The translations under genes were made by a program, and so were the position numbers. From contig NZ_ANAH02000066.1 in the NCBI RefSeq assembly GCF_000335475.2, forward strand, positions 1-64,000: a DNA stretch of 64,000 nt. The letters run 5' to 3'. Each line of letters opens with the position of its first letter. The first letter of the stretch is position 1. The DNA is from Cystobacter fuscus DSM 2262. GTDB taxonomy: Bacteria; Myxococcota; Myxococcia; Myxococcales; Myxococcaceae. This document shows positions 26,453 through 36,501 of this stretch, one piece after another. The notes beneath the pieces are model-generated. The model was given only the letters and a program-made list of their open reading frames with translations. It was not told where the DNA came from and searched no databases.

Positions 26453-27682
26453 GTGGCCTTGATCGTCCAGAAGTACGGCGGCACGTCCGTCGGCGACACA
26501 GAGCGAATGAAGAACGTGGCCCGTCGCTGCATCGCGGCCCAGGCGGCCGGGCACGACGTGGTGGTGGTGGTATCCGCCATGTCGGGAGAGACGAACCGGT
26601 TGCTCAAGCTCGTCTCCCAGATCACCGACCGGCCCAACGAGCGCGAGCAGGACGTGGTCGTCGCCACCGGGGAGCAGGTCTCCATCGGGCTCGTGGCGCT
26701 GGCCATCCAGGCCCAGGGCGCCAAGGCGACCAGCTTCCTGGGCCATCAGGTGCAGATCGTCACCGACAGCACCTTCGCCAAGGCGCGCATCAAGCGCATC
26801 GAGGCGGAGCGCATCGTCGAGGCGCTCAAGCAGAAGCACATCGTCGTGGTGGCCGGCTTCCAGGGCCAGGACGAGCAGGGCAACGTCACCACCCTGGGAC
26901 GCGGCGGCTCGGACACCACGGCGGTGGCGCTGGCCGCGGCGCTCAAGGCGGACGCGTGTGAGATCTACACGGACGTGGATGGTGTCTACACGACGGATCC
27001 CAACGTGTGCCCCGCGGCGCGCAAGCTCGATCGCATCTCCTACGAGGAGATGCTGGAGCTGGCGAGCCTGGGCGCCAAGGTGTTGCAGATCCGCTCGGTC
27101 GAGTTCGCGATGAAGTACAAGGTGCCGCTGTGGGTGAAGTCGTCCTTCTCGGACGATCCCGGCACGCTGGTGTGTGAGGAGGACAAGTCGATGGAGAACG
27201 TGGTTGTCAGCGGCATCGCCTACGAGAAGAACGAGGCGAAGCTCGCCATCAGTGGCGTGCCGGACATGCCGGGTGTGGCGGCGAAGATCTTCGGCATCCT
27301 GGACGCGCAGAACATCGTGGTGGACCTGATCGTCCAGACGGCCTCGCGCGATGGGAAGACGGACGTGTCCTTCACCGTGGGCAAGACGGACCTGACCAAG
27401 GCCCGCGAGGCCGTGGAGCAGGTGGCCCGGGAGATCAAGGCCGGCGGCGTGGAGACGGACAGCGACGTGGCCAAGATCTCCATCGTGGGCGTGGGCATGC
27501 GCAACCACTCGGGCGTGGCGGCGAAGATGTTCCAGGTGCTCTCGCAGGAGGGCATCAACATCCAGGTCATCTCCACGTCGGAGATCAAGGTCTCCTGCCT
27601 CGTGCAGTCGAAGTACACGGAGCTGGCCGTGCGCGCGTTGCACACCGCGTTCGGTCTGGACAAGCCCACCACGGTGGGCTGA
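26453..27682 (+). CDS. lysC: Aspartate kinase
   Basis: The 409-residue enzyme phosphorylates aspartate, the first step toward lysine, threonine, methionine and diaminopimelate. The kinase domain opens [19 protein letters not shown] and holds [20 protein letters not shown] and [13 protein letters not shown]. Two ACT regulatory domains follow ([20 protein letters not shown] and [20 protein letters not shown]), as in alpha/beta-type feedback-inhibited enzymes. The GTG at 26453 has GGAGGA upstream. The next gene starts 3 bp after the stop, so they are co-transcribed. It is divergent from hutH. Confidence 0.95.
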   Translation: MALIVQKYGGTSVGDTERMKNVARRCIAAQAAGHDVVVVVSAMSGETNRLLKLVSQITDRPNEREQDVVVATGEQVSIGLVALAIQAQGAKATSFLGHQVQIVTDSTFAKARIKRIEAERIVEALKQKHIVVVAGFQGQDEQGNVTTLGRGGSDTTAVALAAALKADACEIYTDVDGVYTTDPNVCPAARKLDRISYEEMLELASLGAKVLQIRSVEFAMKYKVPLWVKSSFSDDPGTLVCEEDKSMENVVVSGIAYEKNEAKLAISGVPDMPGVAAKIFGILDAQNIVVDLIVQTASRDGKTDVSFTVGKTDLTKAREAVEQVAREIKAGGVETDSDVAKISIVGVGMRNHSGVAAKMFQVLSQEGINIQVISTSEIKVSCLVQSKYTELAVRALHTAFGLDKPTTVG

Positions 27683-27685
27683 GGG

Positions 27686-28069
27686 GTGAACCGCACCGGC
27701 GCGCTCGCGGTGGCCGCGCTCGGGCTGTGGGGCCTGGGCGTGGTGGCGCGCGTGCGCGGGCCCTCCACCGAGCCCGCGCTGGACTGTGAGCCGGGCCAGG
27801 TGCGGGTGGTGGAGGGAATCGCCCGGTGCGGCACGGGCGAGCCGCCTTCCGCCCCGCAGCGCCTGCTGCTGGGCCAGAAGCTGGATCTGAACCGGATCTC
27901 CGAGGAGGACCTCGCCCGGGTGCCTGGCGTGGGAGCATCCCTGGCCCGAGAGCTGGTGCGGACGCGGGCGCGGCGAGGGCCGTTCGCCTCGTGGGACGAG
28001 GTGGCCTCCGTTCCCGGCGTGGGATCGGCCAGGCTGGCGACGCTCCGGGCGGCGACCGAGTTGCGGTAG
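27686..28069 (+). CDS. ComEA-like helix-hairpin-helix protein
   Basis: The 127-residue protein has an N-terminal membrane anchor (ALAVAALGLWGLGVVA), a short Cys-bearing spacer and two HhH motifs: LNRISEEDLARVPGVGASLA and WDEVASVPGVGSARLATLRA. This is the DNA-binding module of competence protein ComEA. It may bind double-stranded DNA on the periplasmic side. Only the GTG at 27686 fits the frame and spacing after aspartate kinase. No other competence gene lies nearby. Confidence 0.85.
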   Translation: MNRTGALAVAALGLWGLGVVARVRGPSTEPALDCEPGQVRVVEGIARCGTGEPPSAPQRLLLGQKLDLNRISEEDLARVPGVGASLARELVRTRARRGPFASWDEVASVPGVGSARLATLRAATELR

Positions 28070-28106
28070 GCGCCAGGGCCCCGAGGCGTGTGATAAAGCA
28101 CGGAGC

Positions 28107-30275
28107 GTGGAGATCGCCTGTCCTCAGTGCTCGATGAAGTACGCGCTCGACCCCCGGCTGTTGCCGCCCGGGGGCGTCCCGGTGCAGTGCACTCGCTGCG
28201 GCCATGTCTTCATCGCGGGCGCCTCCGCTCCGGCTCCCACCCCGGCTCCGAAGGTGCCCGGGGTTCCGGTGCGCGCGCCCAATCCCCTGAGCTCCACCTT
28301 GCTCTACGGCACGAATGCCGGGGGCTCGGACGCTCCGGCCCCCACGACCACGCAGACCTTTGGCGCCGTTCCCTCCGTTCCCCAGGTCCCGCAGGTGGCT
28401 CCCGTGACGCCCCGGGCCCCACCTGGTGCCCCGGCGGCGCCCTCGATCCAGAAGACGCAGACCTTTGGCGCCGTCCCCCAGGTGCCACCCGCCACCAGGC
28501 CCGCCGCCCCAGCCGCCAGGCCCGCCGCTCCCACGAGGCCCGCCCCGGCCGCCGCCAGACCGCCTGTCCCGTCGCCTTCCGCGCAAGCGGCCCCCGCTCC
28601 CCACACGACGCAGGTGTTTGGTTCGGTTCCTCCCCCCACCGGCAAGCCACCCGCCGCCGCGGCGACGCCCTCCGCTCCGCCCCCTGGCTCCGCGGCCCCC
28701 CGGCCCACGTCGGCCCGTCCCGTTACCGTGTCGCTGCCGGTGTCGCCCCAGGCCGCTCCTGCAACGCGGGAAGAGGATCCCTTCGCCGCCCTGGAGGCAG
28801 TGGGCCCCGCCGCGTTCTCTCCGTTCGATGATGCGCCCTCCGGGCCACCGATCTCCCAGCCGCCCGGCATGACGCCTCGCGCCGGAGCGCCCGAGCGCCC
28901 CTCTCCGGAGCCCGCGCCAACCCCCGCGCCCCCACCCCCCGCGGCATCCGATGCTCCCCCTCCCTACGGTCATGAGCCTCGGATCGGAGTCGCGGCGACG
29001 ACGCCCATCGAGCTGCCCGACGAGATCCTCGTCCAGTTGGATCGGCCCCTGTCGGAGTTGATGGGGGAGGAAGCTCCCGCCGAGCAGGCACCCCCTGCCG
29101 CGGGGCCCGCGCCCGCCTTGAACAAGCCGCTCGAGCTGCCGCCCGAGTTGATGGATGCGCCCAACCTCTCCGCCCGCGATCAGGGCCGGGGCAAGCGCCC
29201 GGCGAAGGGGGGCAAGGGCCGGGGCCTGCTCATCGCGGCGGGCGTCCTCGTGCTCGCCCTGACGGCGTTCCTCACCTCGCGGGCCTGGCTGTCCAAGTCC
29301 GACGTCCTGCCGCACGCGGTGCAGGCCGCCAGGGACGAGGCGGTGGCGAAGTTTCGCCGGGACGACGCGGCCTCGAAGGAAGAAGCCCTCGCCGAGTTGA
29401 AGTCCCTGTCGGACAGGCATCCCCAGAGCGTCGAGCTGCTGGCGGAGGTGGGCATCGCGCTCGCCCTGCACCTGGATGACACCCAGGTGCGCCTCACCAC
29501 GCTCCTGGCCAAGGAGAAGCAGTTGAGCGAGCTCATCGATCGGCTCGTCTCGACCCAGACCCCCATCGACTGGCAGAGCCGCGCCAACGCCCGCAAGGAG
29601 GAGCTGGCCACGCTCCAGCGGCAGCGCTTCTCCCTGGAGGGGCGGAGCAAGGCACTGGCGGAGGAGGCCGTGCAGGTCCTCAAGAACCTGGAGCTGGAGT
29701 CCGCGAAGGAGCCGCGCGAGGTGGCCCTGGTGCGCCTGCGGGCCCGGGCCCTGATGTCCGCCACGCTGGGGGTGGGCAACACGCCCGCGCTGGCCGTGAA
29801 GCTGGCCCAGACGGAACAGTTCGAGTGGAGTTCGCTGGTCATGGCCGAGTACGTCCTCCACCGAGCCTCGGCCTCGCCCGCCGAGCTCCGGGAGGCCGCC
29901 GCCGGGATGGAGAGCCTGCGGGTCCGTAACAGCACCTACCTGCGCGCCTACGTGCTCGGGGCGCGCATCGCCCTGCTGCGCCACGAGCCGGCCGCCGCGC
30001 GGACCCTGCTGAACACCGTCATCACCCTCAACCCCAAGCACGAGCTGGCCCAGCAACTCCACGCCTACATCGAGGACGTGGAGCGCCAGGAGTCCGAGCC
30101 TCCCCCCTCCGTGAAGCCCCCGCCCGCGCCCGCGCCGGCTCCCACGCCGGCGCCCGGGCCCACGAATGAAGCGGCGCCCACCGCCCCCTCGGACTCCCCC
30201 CCCACGCAGGGGACGGCGCCCACGGAGGGGTCGGCGCCCGGGGAGCCCTCGAACGCGACATCCATCACGCCCTGA
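28107..30275 (+). CDS. Zinc-ribbon (MJ0042-type) membrane protein with long Pro/Ala linker
   Basis: The 722-residue protein starts with a zinc-ribbon, IACPQCSMKYALDPRLLPPG then VQCTRCGHVF, of the MJ0042 finger-like family common in myxobacteria. Residues ~40-360 are a low-complexity Pro/Ala/Thr linker with repeats of TQTFGAVP. A membrane helix (LLIAAGVLVLALTAFLTSRA, ~373-392) follows. The C-terminal ~300 residues are helical, TPR-like (AELKSLSDRHPQSVELLAEV, LRVRNSTYLRAYVLGARIAL), and end in a second Pro/Ala tail. The protein may link a cytosolic signal to a periplasmic repeat domain. It is not known to be an enzyme. The start is GTG at 28107. Confidence 0.82.
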   Translation: MEIACPQCSMKYALDPRLLPPGGVPVQCTRCGHVFIAGASAPAPTPAPKVPGVPVRAPNPLSSTLLYGTNAGGSDAPAPTTTQTFGAVPSVPQVPQVAPVTPRAPPGAPAAPSIQKTQTFGAVPQVPPATRPAAPAARPAAPTRPAPAAARPPVPSPSAQAAPAPHTTQVFGSVPPPTGKPPAAAATPSAPPPGSAAPRPTSARPVTVSLPVSPQAAPATREEDPFAALEAVGPAAFSPFDDAPSGPPISQPPGMTPRAGAPERPSPEPAPTPAPPPPAASDAPPPYGHEPRIGVAATTPIELPDEILVQLDRPLSELMGEEAPAEQAPPAAGPAPALNKPLELPPELMDAPNLSARDQGRGKRPAKGGKGRGLLIAAGVLVLALTAFLTSRAWLSKSDVLPHAVQAARDEAVAKFRRDDAASKEEALAELKSLSDRHPQSVELLAEVGIALALHLDDTQVRLTTLLAKEKQLSELIDRLVSTQTPIDWQSRANARKEELATLQRQRFSLEGRSKALAEEAVQVLKNLELESAKEPREVALVRLRARALMSATLGVGNTPALAVKLAQTEQFEWSSLVMAEYVLHRASASPAELREAAAGMESLRVRNSTYLRAYVLGARIALLRHEPAAARTLLNTVITLNPKHELAQQLHAYIEDVERQESEPPPSVKPPPAPAPAPTPAPGPTNEAAPTAPSDSPPTQGTAPTEGSAPGEPSNATSITP

Positions 30276-30454
30276 AGGGCGCCTCGTGCGCGGGGAGGGT
30301 GAAAAAAGTTCCGTCTTCGGGCCGTGCGTTGGGGGTTTTCTCGCTCGGTCCCCAGGGCAGGTGACTGGGGGCGGACGGCGGTACGTCCCTTGCTAGCCTG
30401 GTGTTTCCGAGCGGGACGCGCATGGACGCGATTCCCAGGTCGGAGGCACGGGTG

Positions 30455-31636
30455 ATGGCGGAGCTGGTCTTCTGGTGTGCCGCGGTGCTGCTGGTTCACA
30501 CCTACTTTTTCTACCCGCTGGTGTTGTTCGCGATGGATGGCGTGGCGCAGGTGGCGCACAACCTGCGCTACATGCGCTCGGGAGCCAACCAGCGCCGCGC
30601 GCAGCCGGTGGGCGTGCCGCCCCGGGTGAGCCTGGTGGTGGCGGCCTACAACGAGGCGAGCTGCATCCAGCAGAAGCTGGGCAACAGCCTGGCGTTGAAC
30701 TACCCGGCCGAGCGCTTCGAGGTGCTGATCGGCTCGGATGGCTCGTCGGACGGGACGGACGAGCTGGTGATGGCGTGCACCGACGAGCGGGTGCGGCTGT
30801 CGGCCGCGGCCCGGGGCGGCAAGACGTCGGTGTTGAACCGGTGCATTCCCCTGGCCGGGGGCGACATCGTGGTGCTCTCGGACGCGAACACGATGATCGA
30901 GCCGGAGGCGATTCAACGCCTGGTGCGGCACTTCGAGGACCCCGAGGTGGGGGCGGTGTGCGGGCAGCTGCGGCTCTACAACCCGACGAAGGCCGAGTAC
31001 GAGGAGAGCACGTACTGGACGTACGAGTCGCTCATCAAGTTCTACGAGGGCAAGCGCGGGGCGGTGATGGGGGCCAACGGCGGGCTGTATGCCATCCGCC
31101 GCTCGCTGTTCCAGCCCCTGCCGGCGTCGACGATCGTGGACGACTTCGTGATTCCGCTGCGCATCCTGGAGCAGGGCTACAAGGTCGTCTACGAGCCCGA
31201 GGCGGTGGCGCACGAGGAGACGACGGAGGACTACGACAAGGAGTTCGGCCGCCGGGCGCGCATCGCGGCGGGCAACTTCCAGAGCCTGCGCATGGTGCCT
31301 CGGCTGCTCTCTCCGTTGGCCGGCTTCCCGGCGTTCGCCTTCTGGTCGCACAAGCTGCTGCGCTGGTGCGCTCCCGCGCTCATGGCCCTGGCATTCGTGG
31401 CGAACCTCCTCCTGGTGAACAGTATTTTCTACCGGTTCACGCTGATGGGGCAGGTGCTGTTCTACGGGCTGGCGCTGCTGGGGAAGACGGGGGCGCTCAA
31501 GGGCACGGCGCGCCGGGTGGCCTCGGTGGCCTACTACTTCGTGACGATGAACCTGGCGATCGCGGTGGGCTTCTGGCGCTTCCTGCGCAACTCGCAGCGC
31601 GCCGCCTGGGATCGCACGGCGCGCGTCTCGTCCTGA
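30455..31636 (+). CDS. Membrane-bound family 2 glycosyltransferase
   Basis: The 393-residue enzyme has an N-terminal membrane helix (LVFWCAAVLLVHTYFFYPLV), then a GT-A domain: VSLVVAAYNEASCIQQKL, EVLIGSDGSSDGTDE, VLSDANTMIEPEA (the D-x-N/D metal site) and STIVDDFVIPLRI (catalytic Asp region). At least two C-terminal helices follow. The family includes polysaccharide synthases of the inner membrane. The ATG at 30455 was preferred because GGAGG lies eight bases ahead; an ATG at 30422 also fits the frame. The polymer is unknown. The downstream gene is convergent. Confidence 0.88.
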   Translation: MAELVFWCAAVLLVHTYFFYPLVLFAMDGVAQVAHNLRYMRSGANQRRAQPVGVPPRVSLVVAAYNEASCIQQKLGNSLALNYPAERFEVLIGSDGSSDGTDELVMACTDERVRLSAAARGGKTSVLNRCIPLAGGDIVVLSDANTMIEPEAIQRLVRHFEDPEVGAVCGQLRLYNPTKAEYEESTYWTYESLIKFYEGKRGAVMGANGGLYAIRRSLFQPLPASTIVDDFVIPLRILEQGYKVVYEPEAVAHEETTEDYDKEFGRRARIAAGNFQSLRMVPRLLSPLAGFPAFAFWSHKLLRWCAPALMALAFVANLLLVNSIFYRFTLMGQVLFYGLALLGKTGALKGTARRVASVAYYFVTMNLAIAVGFWRFLRNSQRAAWDRTARVSS

Positions 31637-31678
31637 GTGCCTGGCCTCCCGAGGGACTCGCCCTCGAGGGGGTCGGCT

Positions 31679-32470
31679 TCAGCGCCGGGCCACCGCCTCG
31701 GGGCGGGGCTCGGGCAGCACGGAGCCATACGCGGCGAAGAGCTGGCCGGTGAGCACCGGCGTCTTGCCGGCCCCCGGCGCGCGCAGCATGTCATTGAGCA
31801 CCGCTCCGGTACGGGGGTCCTTCTTGAGGTCGGGCCGGGCGAGGTTCATCCGGTAGCGCACCACGCCCCGCTTCACCCGGTGGATGACGACGACGGTGCC
31901 ATTGGGCTCGACCTTGTCCACCAGGGCCACGTGGGTGAGCCCGTCGTTGCGCCGGCCATCCCGGTTGCGATCATAGGTCTCCCGGAAGAACACCAGATCT
32001 CCCGGCCGCGGCGTACCCCGGGTGTACACCCGGCCCTTGGCGCGCGCGTAGCGGTAGAAGGCGGTGACCCCGTTGTCTCCCTTGGCGGCGGCGCCGCGCA
32101 GCGACACCCCGGCCCGCGAGTGCACGGCCTCGACGAAGCCGGTGCAGTCCGCCGGCCAGGTGCGCCCGGACAGTTGGATCTTCGTGCGGCCCAGCATCCC
32201 CCGGGCGGCGGCGAGCACCTTCTCGCGCGCATCGGGCGCGGGGGAGCGCCGCGGCTCGGGAGAGGAGGCTGCCCCGCCGGTGCTGGAGTCGCTGGATGCG
32301 GGCGCGGAGTCGACCCCATCGTTCGGAAGGGGCGGAAGGGGACGGGGCGCCGCGGGGGGCGTCAGGGGGCTGTAGCGGTAGTTCGAGGCGAAGAGCCTTC
32401 CTCCGGGAGGGCTGCCCGTGGCGCACCCCGTGCACACCAGCAGTCCCGCGAGCAGTACACCCAGCTTCAT
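31679..32470 (-). CDS. NlpC/P60-like lipoprotein (putative cell-wall peptidase)
   Basis: The 263-residue protein has a lipoprotein signal (MKLGVLLAGLLVCTGCA, lipid on the Cys) and a Pro/Ser-rich spacer. The peptidase-like domain has its Cys nucleophile in WPADCTGFVEAV and the catalytic His in LTHVALVDKV, with PGDLVFFRETYD between. This fits NlpC/P60 or CHAP-type amidases that cut peptidoglycan stems. The ATG at 32470 has GGAGGT six bases ahead. It is convergent with the glycosyltransferase gene. Confidence 0.82.
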   Translation of the reverse strand: MKLGVLLAGLLVCTGCATGSPPGGRLFASNYRYSPLTPPAAPRPLPPLPNDGVDSAPASSDSSTGGAASSPEPRRSPAPDAREKVLAAARGMLGRTKIQLSGRTWPADCTGFVEAVHSRAGVSLRGAAAKGDNGVTAFYRYARAKGRVYTRGTPRPGDLVFFRETYDRNRDGRRNDGLTHVALVDKVEPNGTVVVIHRVKRGVVRYRMNLARPDLKKDPRTGAVLNDMLRAPGAGKTPVLTGQLFAAYGSVLPEPRPEAVARR

Positions 32471-32604
32471 GTCGCCACCTCCCTGCATCAGGCCTCGGGG
32501 CGATGCTCGGGTGGCGGCGGGGTGTGGTCAAAAAAACCACCCAGTCGAGCGGACAGGGGCCGGTGTGTTTTTCGGGCCGGGGGCGGGGTGGTAATGCTGG
32601 GGGG

Positions 32605-34284
32605 ATGCGTGCGTTTCGAGCCCTGTGCCTGTTGTGGTTGCTGACCGGTTGTGGACTGCCCCGGGCCTACGAGCGGGCGCGCGCCTCGGACACGGTGGAG
32701 GCGTACCGCGAGTTCCTCCGACAGTACCCCGAGGGGGACGAGGCGGAAGCGGTGGAGGTGCGCATCGCGGAGCTGGAGTTCGAGGAGGCGAAGAGGCTGC
32801 ACACGGTGGTGGCCTACAAGCGCTTCATCGAGGCGCACCCGGAGGACTCGCACGTCCGGGCGGCGCGGGCGCTGCTGGAGGGCCTGCGCTTCAACGCGGC
32901 GAAGGACGAGGGCACGGCGGCGGCGCTGCGCCAGTTCCTGAGAGACCATCCGGACGGGGCCCAGCGCGAGGAGGCGCAGCGGCTGTTGAAGGCGGCGGAG
33001 CTCCAGGAGGCGTCCTCGACGAGGGATCCGGCGCGCATGCGGGAGTACCTGCAGGAGGCGCCGGAGGATCCCCGGCGGCTGGAGGTGGAGTCGCGCCTGG
33101 ACGACGAGAGCTTCGCCCGGGCGGCGGGGGCGACGGAGCTGTTCGCCTACCTGCGCGACTTCCCGGCGGGGCGCTACCGGGAGCAGGCCAAGGTGAAGTT
33201 GCTGGGCCTGGAGGTGGAGGGGCTGTTGTTCTCGGGGCTGTTGGAGGAGGCCCAGGCGCGAGTGGCGGCGCATCCGCTGGGCGCGAAGCTCGAGGACTTC
33301 CCGGCGCGCCTGGCGCGGGCCCGGGCCGAGCGCGCGGTCCTACTCCAACCGGACGCCCTGGTCCGCTCGGCCCAGGTGGAGCACTACCTGCGCTCCATCG
33401 AGGATCTGCGCCGGTCGCTGGGGGCCCCGGATCCGATGGACCGCTGGCAGGCGGCGCAGGAGCTGGGACAGCACGTGTCGGTGAAGGTGTTGGATCCGCT
33501 GTTGGAGGCGCTGCGCTCGGGACGCAACCCGATCATCCGGTGGCAGGCGCTGGACAGCCTGGAGACGGTGCTGCGCGCCCTGCCACGGCCGGTGGCGCAG
33601 TACGAGGTGGCGGTGCGGCTGGAGGCGCTGCGCGAGAAGGCGGGCAGCCCGGAGCTGTACCTGCGCACGGCGGTGTTGTTGGACCTGTCGGGGCGGGTGG
33701 GCGAGGCGGCGGCGGAGTACCAGCGGGCCTTCCTCCCGGAGGATCCGGATCCGGTGGTGTTGCGGCGGTGGGTGGGTCTGCGAGAGGCGCGGCACCAGGC
33801 GTTCTCGGCGGCGGTGGCGGCGCGGCAGCTCTCGCTGTGGGCCCTGCGCGTGGCGCGTGAGGAGACGCTGTCGGCCGAGGGCGGAGTGCCGCTGGCGGCG
33901 GCGCGGCAGTTGTGCGCGGCGGTTCGCTCCGCGCGGCTCGCGTCGGAGACGCTGGGCCGGGCGCGCGCGGCGAACACCGAGTTCCCCGAGGATCTGGAGG
34001 GCTTCGGGGTGACGGCGACGGAGGCGCTCAAGCTGAGCGAGGCGCGGCTGGCGGACGCGGAGTTGCTGTTGCGCCAGCAGTCACCCGGGGCACGCACCTG
34101 CGGAGACGACGCGGTGCGTGAGCGCCTGGAGAGCGCCGTCGCCGAGCGCCGCGCGGCGCTGCGTTCGGTGGGCGCGCGGCTGCCGCGGCTGGCGCCGGTG
34201 CTGCTCGAGGCGGCGAGGGCGCGGGATCCCTCCGGGGACATCCGGGCCGAGGCCGAGCGGCTCCTGGCGCGGCCAACCCCCTGA
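32605..34284 (+). CDS. Lipoprotein of TPR/HEAT-like helical repeats
   Basis: The 559-residue protein starts with a lipoprotein signal (MRAFRALCLLWLLTGCG). Residues 20-220 hold TPR-like units of the form AYREFLRQYPEGDEAEAVEV, AYKRFIEAHPEDSHVRAARA, ALRQFLRDHPDGAQREEAQR. A HEAT-like segment (DRWQAAQELGQHVSVKVLDP, IRWQALDSLETVLRAL) follows, then a long helical tail ending EAARARDPSGDIRAEAERLL. It is probably an outer- or inner-membrane scaffold. I know no specific function. It is 124 bp upstream of the Hsp70 gene in the same direction. Confidence 0.8.
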   Translation: MRAFRALCLLWLLTGCGLPRAYERARASDTVEAYREFLRQYPEGDEAEAVEVRIAELEFEEAKRLHTVVAYKRFIEAHPEDSHVRAARALLEGLRFNAAKDEGTAAALRQFLRDHPDGAQREEAQRLLKAAELQEASSTRDPARMREYLQEAPEDPRRLEVESRLDDESFARAAGATELFAYLRDFPAGRYREQAKVKLLGLEVEGLLFSGLLEEAQARVAAHPLGAKLEDFPARLARARAERAVLLQPDALVRSAQVEHYLRSIEDLRRSLGAPDPMDRWQAAQELGQHVSVKVLDPLLEALRSGRNPIIRWQALDSLETVLRALPRPVAQYEVAVRLEALREKAGSPELYLRTAVLLDLSGRVGEAAAEYQRAFLPEDPDPVVLRRWVGLREARHQAFSAAVAARQLSLWALRVAREETLSAEGGVPLAAARQLCAAVRSARLASETLGRARAANTEFPEDLEGFGVTATEALKLSEARLADAELLLRQQSPGARTCGDDAVRERLESAVAERRAALRSVGARLPRLAPVLLEAARARDPSGDIRAEAERLLARPTP

Positions 34285-34408
34285 GTCGCCCGGACGTATC
34301 GCCGGGATGTGACCGGCCGGGGTGGGTGGCCCTCTGTCGTCCAGCGGGAGCGAGCGGCCGAGAAATAAGCATGAGCGCGCCTGTCGTGATACAGAGGAAA
34401 GCTCCACC

Positions 34409-36037
34409 ATGGCGGACAGACCTCGCATCATCGGGATAGATCTGGGCACGACCAACACCCTGGTCGCGTCCGTGAAGAACCGTGTCCCGAAGATCGTCCC
34501 CACGGACCGTGGCAACCTGGTGTTGCCCTCCGTGGTGGCGCTGTCGGCCAAGGGCGAGATGCTGGTGGGCGGGGTGGCCAAGGATCAGATGGTCACCAAC
34601 CCGAAGAACACGCTCTACGGGACCAAGCGCCTCATCGGCCGCAAGTACGAGTCCAAGGTGGTGGAGGAGCTCAAGAGCTACTTCAAGTACGACATCGTCC
34701 CGGGGCCGGAGGGAGACGCGGCGGTGTCGCTGGGCGGGAAGGTGTACACGCTGCCCGAGGTCTCCAGCTTCATCCTCAAGCAGCTCAAGACGATGGCCGA
34801 GCAGTTCCTCGGAGGCCACATCGACGAGGCGGTCATCTCCGTGCCGGCGTACTACACGGACAGCCAGCGCCAGGCGGTGAAGGAGGCGGGGCGGCTGGCG
34901 GGACTCAACGTCAAGCGCATCGTCAACGAGCCCACCGCGGCGGCGCTCGCCTACGGCTTCAACCGGGGGTTGGATCAGAAGATCCTCGTCTATGACCTGG
35001 GCGGAGGCACCTTCGACGTGTCGGTGCTGCACCTCACGGGCAACGTCTTCGAGGTGCTGGCCACCGGCGGAGACACCTTCCTGGGCGGTGTCGACTTCGA
35101 CAACCGGGTGGTGGACTACGTGCTGGAGAAGGCGTGGGAGGAGAGCGGGATCGATCTCTCCACGAGCCCCATCGCCATGCAGCGCATCAAGAACGCGGCC
35201 GAGGCGGCGAAGATCGATCTGACGCTCATCCCCAACGTGGTCATCGACCTGCCCTTCCTCGAGGAGCGCAAGGGCAAGCCGGTGGACGTGCGCATCCCGC
35301 TCACGCGCGAGACGCTCAACGCGCTCACCATGGATCTGGTGGACCGTACCTTCGAGCTGTGCGACCGGGTGCTCAAGGAAAAGGGCATCGACCGCTCGCA
35401 GATCGACGAGGTCATCCTGGTGGGCGGACAGAGCCGGATGCCGCTGGTGCAACAGCGGATCCACGAGCACTTCGGCAAGCCGCCGCGCAAGGGCGTGCAC
35501 CCGGACGAGTGCGTGGCACTGGGCGCGGCGCTGCTGGCCGAGTCGCTGGGCAGCCTCGACTCGGTGACGCTCCTGGACGCGGTGTCCATGCCCATCGGCT
35601 ACGCGCTGCCCAACGGGCGCGTGCGCCGGGTCATCGACAAGAACACCATCATTCCGTTGGTGAAGAGCTTCCGGCTGCCGTCGCCGCGGGAGCCGGGAGC
35701 GCCCTTCATCGAGATGGACATCTTCCAGGGAGACAGTGATCTGGTGGTGGACAACGAGTACCTGGGCACCCTGAAGGTTCCCGCGGAAGCGGCGGGGCGG
35801 AAGATCGACTTCCGGCTCAACGAGGAGTGTCTGTTGCAGGTGGTGGTCGACGATCCGAGCGGTCCGCGGCGCATCGAACTGGCGACGCGGGACACGCCCG
35901 AGCTGCTCAAGAAGGAGTTGGCGCGCGTGGCACAGGAGAAGGCCGAGAAGGCCGAGAAGGCCGCGGCGACACCGTCCTCGCCTCAAGAAGGCAGTGGGCT
36001 GTTGTCCAGCATCAAGAGCATCTTCCGGAGAGGGTAG
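34409..36037 (+). CDS. Hsp70-family chaperone without the C-terminal lid
   Basis: The 542-residue protein has a complete DnaK-type ATPase: [18 protein letters not shown], then [13 protein letters not shown] and [14 protein letters not shown]. The linker ([13 protein letters not shown]) is hydrophobic as in DnaK. The substrate-binding beta domain ([37 protein letters not shown]) is present. The helical lid, about 130 residues in DnaK, is replaced by ~35 residues of Ala/Glu/Lys and an amphipathic end ([13 protein letters not shown]). It may thus bind unfolded or membrane-associated clients only transiently. It heads an operon with an SCP2-type gene 8 bp downstream and a helical protein gene. 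Confidence 0.9.
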   Translation: MADRPRIIGIDLGTTNTLVASVKNRVPKIVPTDRGNLVLPSVVALSAKGEMLVGGVAKDQMVTNPKNTLYGTKRLIGRKYESKVVEELKSYFKYDIVPGPEGDAAVSLGGKVYTLPEVSSFILKQLKTMAEQFLGGHIDEAVISVPAYYTDSQRQAVKEAGRLAGLNVKRIVNEPTAAALAYGFNRGLDQKILVYDLGGGTFDVSVLHLTGNVFEVLATGGDTFLGGVDFDNRVVDYVLEKAWEESGIDLSTSPIAMQRIKNAAEAAKIDLTLIPNVVIDLPFLEERKGKPVDVRIPLTRETLNALTMDLVDRTFELCDRVLKEKGIDRSQIDEVILVGGQSRMPLVQQRIHEHFGKPPRKGVHPDECVALGAALLAESLGSLDSVTLLDAVSMPIGYALPNGRVRRVIDKNTIIPLVKSFRLPSPREPGAPFIEMDIFQGDSDLVVDNEYLGTLKVPAEAAGRKIDFRLNEECLLQVVVDDPSGPRRIELATRDTPELLKKELARVAQEKAEKAEKAAATPSSPQEGSGLLSSIKSIFRRG

Positions 36038-36045
36038 CGGTCGGC

Positions 36046-36471
36046 ATGGCCACGTTCCCATCGAAGGAGTGGTGTGAGGAAGCGGTGCGTTTGTTGAACG
36101 CGGATCCCGAGCGCTCGCTCGCCGCCCGGGGGTGGCAGGGCGACATCGGGGTCATCGTCGACGCGGAGCCGGGCCGGCTGGCGCGCGCCTTCGTGGTGCA
36201 CGTGGTGCCGCGCGGCACGCTCATTGAAACCCTGCGCGTGCTCGAGGATCCGGACGATCTGGACGAGCTGGAGCCGGCCTACCTGGCGCGCGCGCCCTAC
36301 ACCGTGTGGAAGCAACTCTTGCAGGGCAGCCTGGATCCGGTGGAGGCGGTGCTGCGGCGGCGCATCTCGGTGAAGGGGGACCTGCAGCAGCTCATCGAGC
36401 GCCTGCGGTTCAAGGGAATCGCCGACCGGGTGCTCAGCGGGTTGAAGACCGAGTACCTGGACGAGCCGTAG
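36046..36471 (+). CDS. SCP-2 sterol-transfer family protein (141 aa)
   Basis: The protein matches the SCP2 fold, a lipid-binding pocket of beta sheet and helices: KEWCEEAVRLLNADPERSLA, VEAVLRRRISVKGDLQQLIE and a C-terminal LSGLKTEYL. Proteins of this type bind fatty acyl chains or other lipids; the ligand here is unknown. The ATG at 36046 is eight bases after the Hsp70 stop, so the two are in one operon. A 30-bp gap then leads to the helical protein gene. Confidence 0.85.
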   Translation: MATFPSKEWCEEAVRLLNADPERSLAARGWQGDIGVIVDAEPGRLARAFVVHVVPRGTLIETLRVLEDPDDLDELEPAYLARAPYTVWKQLLQGSLDPVEAVLRRRISVKGDLQQLIERLRFKGIADRVLSGLKTEYLDEP

Positions 36472-36501
36472 ACGCGCGCTCGCGCGCCGGGAGGAGAGGC
36501 C